Positions 61,072-64,000 of a stretch of 64,000 nucleotides of DNA are shown piece after piece (positions within the stretch are counted from its first letter, which is position 1; the number at the start of each line of letters is the position of its first letter). Position numbers and translations under genes: made by a program. The notes beneath the pieces were generated by a model. The model worked only from the letters and a program-made list of their open reading frames with translations, did no database searches and had not been told where the DNA came from. The stretch is from Blakeslea trispora (taxonomy: Eukaryota > Mucoromycota > Mucoromycetes > Mucorales > Choanephoraceae), in NCBI GenBank assembly GCA_025331445.1, contig JAIWNE010000047.1, positions 124,001 through 188,000 of the forward strand, read 5' to 3'.

Positions 61072-62158
61072 TCTTTTTAGCACTTGCAGCCAGTGTCTTT
61101 TTTTTTGTGCACCCTTACTTAACCACCAAAATAGGTGTATTCCCCAAAATTTAGCCATTGAATCGATTTTGTAAATTAAGTTTTCGATTTTGTAATTGAA
61201 TCTCCATGGTAGTACTACTTGACCTATGATTACTCTGTTGTTATTTCTCTTCATTCTTTTCTCAATAAATGTTCTCAGATGAGTAATTCCATATCTTGTT
61301 CCTAAAGACAATAAAGAAAAAAAAAGCCAGCAATTACCATTTCGAGTATGATGATGGTAGATTAGCTGTTACTTCTATATGAGAAGGCAACATAATTTAG
61401 ATTGTAAGAAAGCTGAATATGTCTGATTTAATCATAGCAATAGCATAGGAAAGCACCTTGAATCAAAGAGAGCAATTAGAGTGTGTATTGAAAACAACAT
61501 TAGCATAAGATTTATTTTCTGACATTCAGGATAATACTAACTCAGTAAGGCTGTATTTTTACATTATGTCAATAAACTATCACATCTCAAAAGTACACTT
61601 GGACTATTACTATCTATTATAGATTCTTTCTATATATCCTTCCTGTCTTCATATCATTTAATGACAAGATCAATATGGTTTTCATTCATTTCTATTAGAG
61701 ATATAGTATCATTGACATCCATATTATCCAAAGCGTTTGTTAGCTACTCCATGTCCAAAGAATTGATTAGATTAATTGGAACTATTTCTTTTAAAAATCT
61801 GTACAGTACAAACAATATTCACTGTTCATTGCCGATCTTTTTCTTTCATATGTTTTTTTTTAATAATCTATCCTGGTATAGTGTTAATTCTAAGAAATAC
61901 AAGAATAAAATGCATATTGGTGATACTTGGATTGACTGAGAGCATCGTGCAGATCAAACTTTCAATAACTGGAATTAGTAATGTCTTACAATTTGATTTC
62001 CAATATTCATCAGAAAACAAGGTTAAATTTGTTACTAAGCTCAAGAAGCCTCGAGAGAGTTTAATTTTATTTTCCAAAAATGAATAGTTATCACAAGTCA
62101 AAAAGTCATGGCCTGGAATTTGACTAGACGTATATGGTGCTTGAATGTTTACAATCAT
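61072..62158 (-). pseudogene. Decayed coding region, unknown family
   Basis: Minus-strand frames look coding but are broken. 61868-62158 reads MIVNIQAPYTSSQIPGHDFL...NYSFLENKIKLSRGFLSL. After stops, 61661-61810 reads LYRFLKEIVPINLINSLDME, then a TAG, then LTNALDNMDVNDTISLIEMN. Further on, 61072-61311 reads GTRYGITHLRTFIEKRMKR...VVLPWRFNYKIENL behind a CTTTAG acceptor. These may be parts of one dead gene. No family is recognised, and whether the pieces belong together is a guess. Confidence 0.33.
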
Positions 62159-62923
62159 GCGTATAAAGAAGAAAATCTCAGCTGAGAATTCCCCTTTTCT
62201 CTGTCTCTCTTAAATTGAATTATACTACTTTTGTAAATTTGAGCATCATTTTAGCTCACTGGTAAACTGGTGTAAGGTTGCTCAGTTGAATTAAGCCTGT
62301 TTTGTATAGTAAACCATTGGGCTTGTACTAACAAAACAATGTATTGTTTTTATCTTTACAAAAAGAAAAAAAAAATGCTTTCCGCTTAACCCTAATTGAG
62401 TTAATGTCAGCAGACAAACATTGTATTCTGATTGCAACGTATACATACACAAAAGAAAAGGAGAGTTTGGCTTCTTTGAACACCATAATACAGTTCTTCT
62501 GAATTCAGGCAAAAAAAAAAAAGATGAATTGCTTTCACAGGGTTACCAAAAGAAAAATTATATTCTGATTTATAGGATCAAATTGACCTGTCCTGCTTAT
62601 TCAAAATGTTGTTTTCTTTGCACATCTTTACTTGAGAGATAGGGCAAAGGTGATATTTCTGAACCTTAGCTTTTCTATGGCTCAGTTAATTGACAGCATT
62701 TCAAGTGGTTATGGATGAGCTAAAGAGCAACTATCGTATTACTTCAAGTACGAGAATGGCTTAAACATTGTATTTCCGAATAAAGCGCAAAGGAAAGTTT
62801 ATTTTGCTATAGATGATCACTGGTAAACCCCCTTTCAATTTCTGTGTTAGAGATTATTGTCATCTGCCAGACAAGTTTCAAAAAACAAAAGAAAACACAA
62901 GAAACAAGTCAAAAGTAACCACG

Positions 62924-62958
<35 letters not shown>

Positions 62959-63088
62959 TAACAAAGGACAATCTGTGTAGATGTGTATGCTCGTGTGTAT
63001 CTGTATATGTGTGTATGTGTGCGTGTGTCGAATAAATTTATTTGATTGTGTTTGTTTTATACAAGCTATATTGACGCGATTGGGCTAC
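62159..63088. other. Intergenic with a (TC)14 repeat
   Basis: A (TC)14 run at 62924-62951 is followed by GT-rich sequence (62985-63027). No gene is seen. Confidence 0.5.
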
Positions 63089-63486
63089 TTAATGAGCCTT
63101 CTTGCCAGAAGCCACTATAGAAAAAAAAAAGGCGTTAGTTTTCTTCAGCTCGTTTTTTATCTTTCCTCCTATCATTTCTTGCTATTTAATGCTAGCTTCT
63201 TCTCTCTCTGTCTCTCTCTCTCTCTTATTTCTTTTCATTTGTGTTCTGCTGTCATCTAGTGTACTTACAAGCAGGGTTTCTGGGGTCGTTCTTGTATTCT
63301 TCACCTAAGAAAAAGAACGAAATAGTGTGAGATTAAACAACAGATTTAGTTTTCTACAAAATGGCACTTACTGTTGATCATGGCATCTTGAGCCTTAGCA
63401 ACCAAGTAGAGAACAGCGACACCACCAGCAATGAAGGGGGCAGCAGGACGAAGAACAGGAGTAGACCACTTGCGCAAACCGAACAT
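63089..63486 (-). CDS. ATP18: Mitochondrial ATP synthase subunit j
   Basis: Exons 63372-63486, 63269-63304 and 63089-63114 (complement) give 58 residues. The sequence MFGLRKWSTPVLRPAAPFIA, the hydrophobic segment AGGVAVLYLVAKAQDAM and EEYKNDPRNP match fungal subunit i/j of the F1Fo ATP synthase, a single-pass inner-membrane protein of the Fo sector. All three junctions use GTAAGT donors and good acceptors (CTTAG, CTATAG). The last exon holds only seven whole codons plus a stop. The small size makes it easy to miss. Confidence 0.93.
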
Positions 63487-63770
63487 GTTGAAGTATTAAA
63501 TAACTATAACAAAAGAGAAAAAAAAACAATCCGTCTAGCGGGACTTTTTTTTGGATATGCTTTCCCCCCTCCTACTTGAGCAGGGGCACACACACGTACA
63601 CACGTACACACTACACAAAATTCTCTCAAATTTATTTACAGCTCCTATTTTTTTTTTTATTTTTTTGTAGGTTTTTTTTGGGCCGGCTTCTCAAGTGGTG
63701 TGCGGGGAGAGAAGAACTACTGAGAATAAAAGATGACGTTGGCAGCCAACAGATTGCTTCTGGCTAAATA
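63487..63770. other. Intergenic
   Basis: This is the leader and promoter of the subunit j gene and the 3' flank of the next gene, with T tracts at 63640-63680. Confidence 0.5.
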
Positions 63771-63907
63771 CTATTTTATTGTCAAAGTTGCCTCCTGATC
63801 AATAAGGTCTGAGAAACCAGTTTCTGTTTGCTGTGTCATTAGCAAGGGATCATGACTTGGAGCAGAAGCATAGCATCTTGACTTTTCTGTCTTCATGGCA
63901 ACTTGCC
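63771..63907 (-). CDS. Partial: probable last exon of a gene extending beyond the window
   Basis: On the minus strand an acceptor AACCAG (63908) opens 45 codons plus two bases that read QVAMKTEKSRCYASAPSHDP and continue LLMTQQTETGFSDLIDQEATLTIK to a TAG at 63771. The composition is coding-like and a branch-like GCTAAG lies upstream. The remaining exons would lie past 64000. No family can be named from this piece. Confidence 0.38.
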
Positions 63908-64000
63908 CTGGTTACCCCTCTTTTTCTTAGCTTGACATCCACATAAGCAGTAGGTGTAGACAACAGAAAATTATAGCGTTTATCTCAGCATGCAAGCAAT

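Noticed and set aside
62250..62290. D-arm-like TAGCTCACTGGTAAAC
   Set aside because: No matching anticodon or T-arm at the expected distance.

Overview
The window is AT-rich nuclear DNA from a filamentous fungus. Most likely it is one of the early-diverging Mucoromycota (Mucor/Rhizopus type). The evidence is: many short introns (mostly about 55-90 nt, GTAAGT-like donors, CTAAC/CTAAT branch sites); a GABA-B-like class C receptor; fungus-specific families (Ecl1, ankyrin-DIL protein, Ssh4/Ear1, fungal ATP synthase subunit j, a fungal-specific transcription factor domain); and long AT-rich gene-poor stretches with decayed transposons. Exon joins below were worked out by hand from splice signals, reading phase and family similarity. 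No search was run.

Layout. 0.1-3.9 kb: an old DNA transposon with about 80-bp terminal inverted repeats and remnants of a MULE-type transposase. 4.3-7.4 kb: EST1/SMG5/6-like protein with a PIN domain (+). 7.9-8.7: ribosomal eL14 (-). 8.7-13.0: gene-free. 13.0-13.8: small secreted protein (+). 15.4-19.9: glycogen phosphorylase and an RBBP4-type WD40 histone chaperone in tandem (+). 20.8-21.2: Ecl1-family protein (+). 21.7-28.2: 14-exon class C GPCR and ankyrin-DIL protein (-). 28.6-29.5: ribosomal P0 (-). 29.9-32.0: a probable mitochondrial protein and a TLC-domain membrane protein (-). 33.5-33.8: a small coding-like region with an apparent 1-nt frameshift. 34.3-36.0: SAM methyltransferase (-). 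38.5-39.7: C2H2 zinc-finger protein (+). 40.4-42.5: APC8/CDC23 (-), divergent from ribosomal eL36 (+, 42.7-43.5). 43.6-44.5: HAD phosphatase (-). 45.1-46.2: MIT-domain protein (+). 47.2-47.8: unknown Ser-rich protein (+). 49.0-50.3: UBA-ZnF-UBX protein (+), converging on an Ssh4/Ear1 SPRY adaptor (-, to 51.6). 52.7-53.2: MGST3-like MAPEG enzyme (+). 54.5-55.5: dead Tc1/mariner-type transposase (-). 56.7-59.3: polyQ fungal transcription factor (-). 60-62.2: a tentative mini-gene and a decayed coding region. 63.1-63.5: ATP synthase subunit j (-). 63.8-63.9: last exon of a gene leaving the window (-).

There is no operon or secondary-metabolite cluster. It is ordinary mixed chromosomal sequence: translation (eL14, P0, eL36), mRNA quality control, chromatin, cell cycle, storage carbon, sensing, and ubiquitin/endosome functions. 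The points most worth a second look are: a TCCGGAC element shared by all three ribosomal-protein promoters; a 38-bp perfect palindrome in the dead transposase that looks like a templated foldback insertion; the MULE relic; the class C GPCR; and several unusual splicing arrangements.
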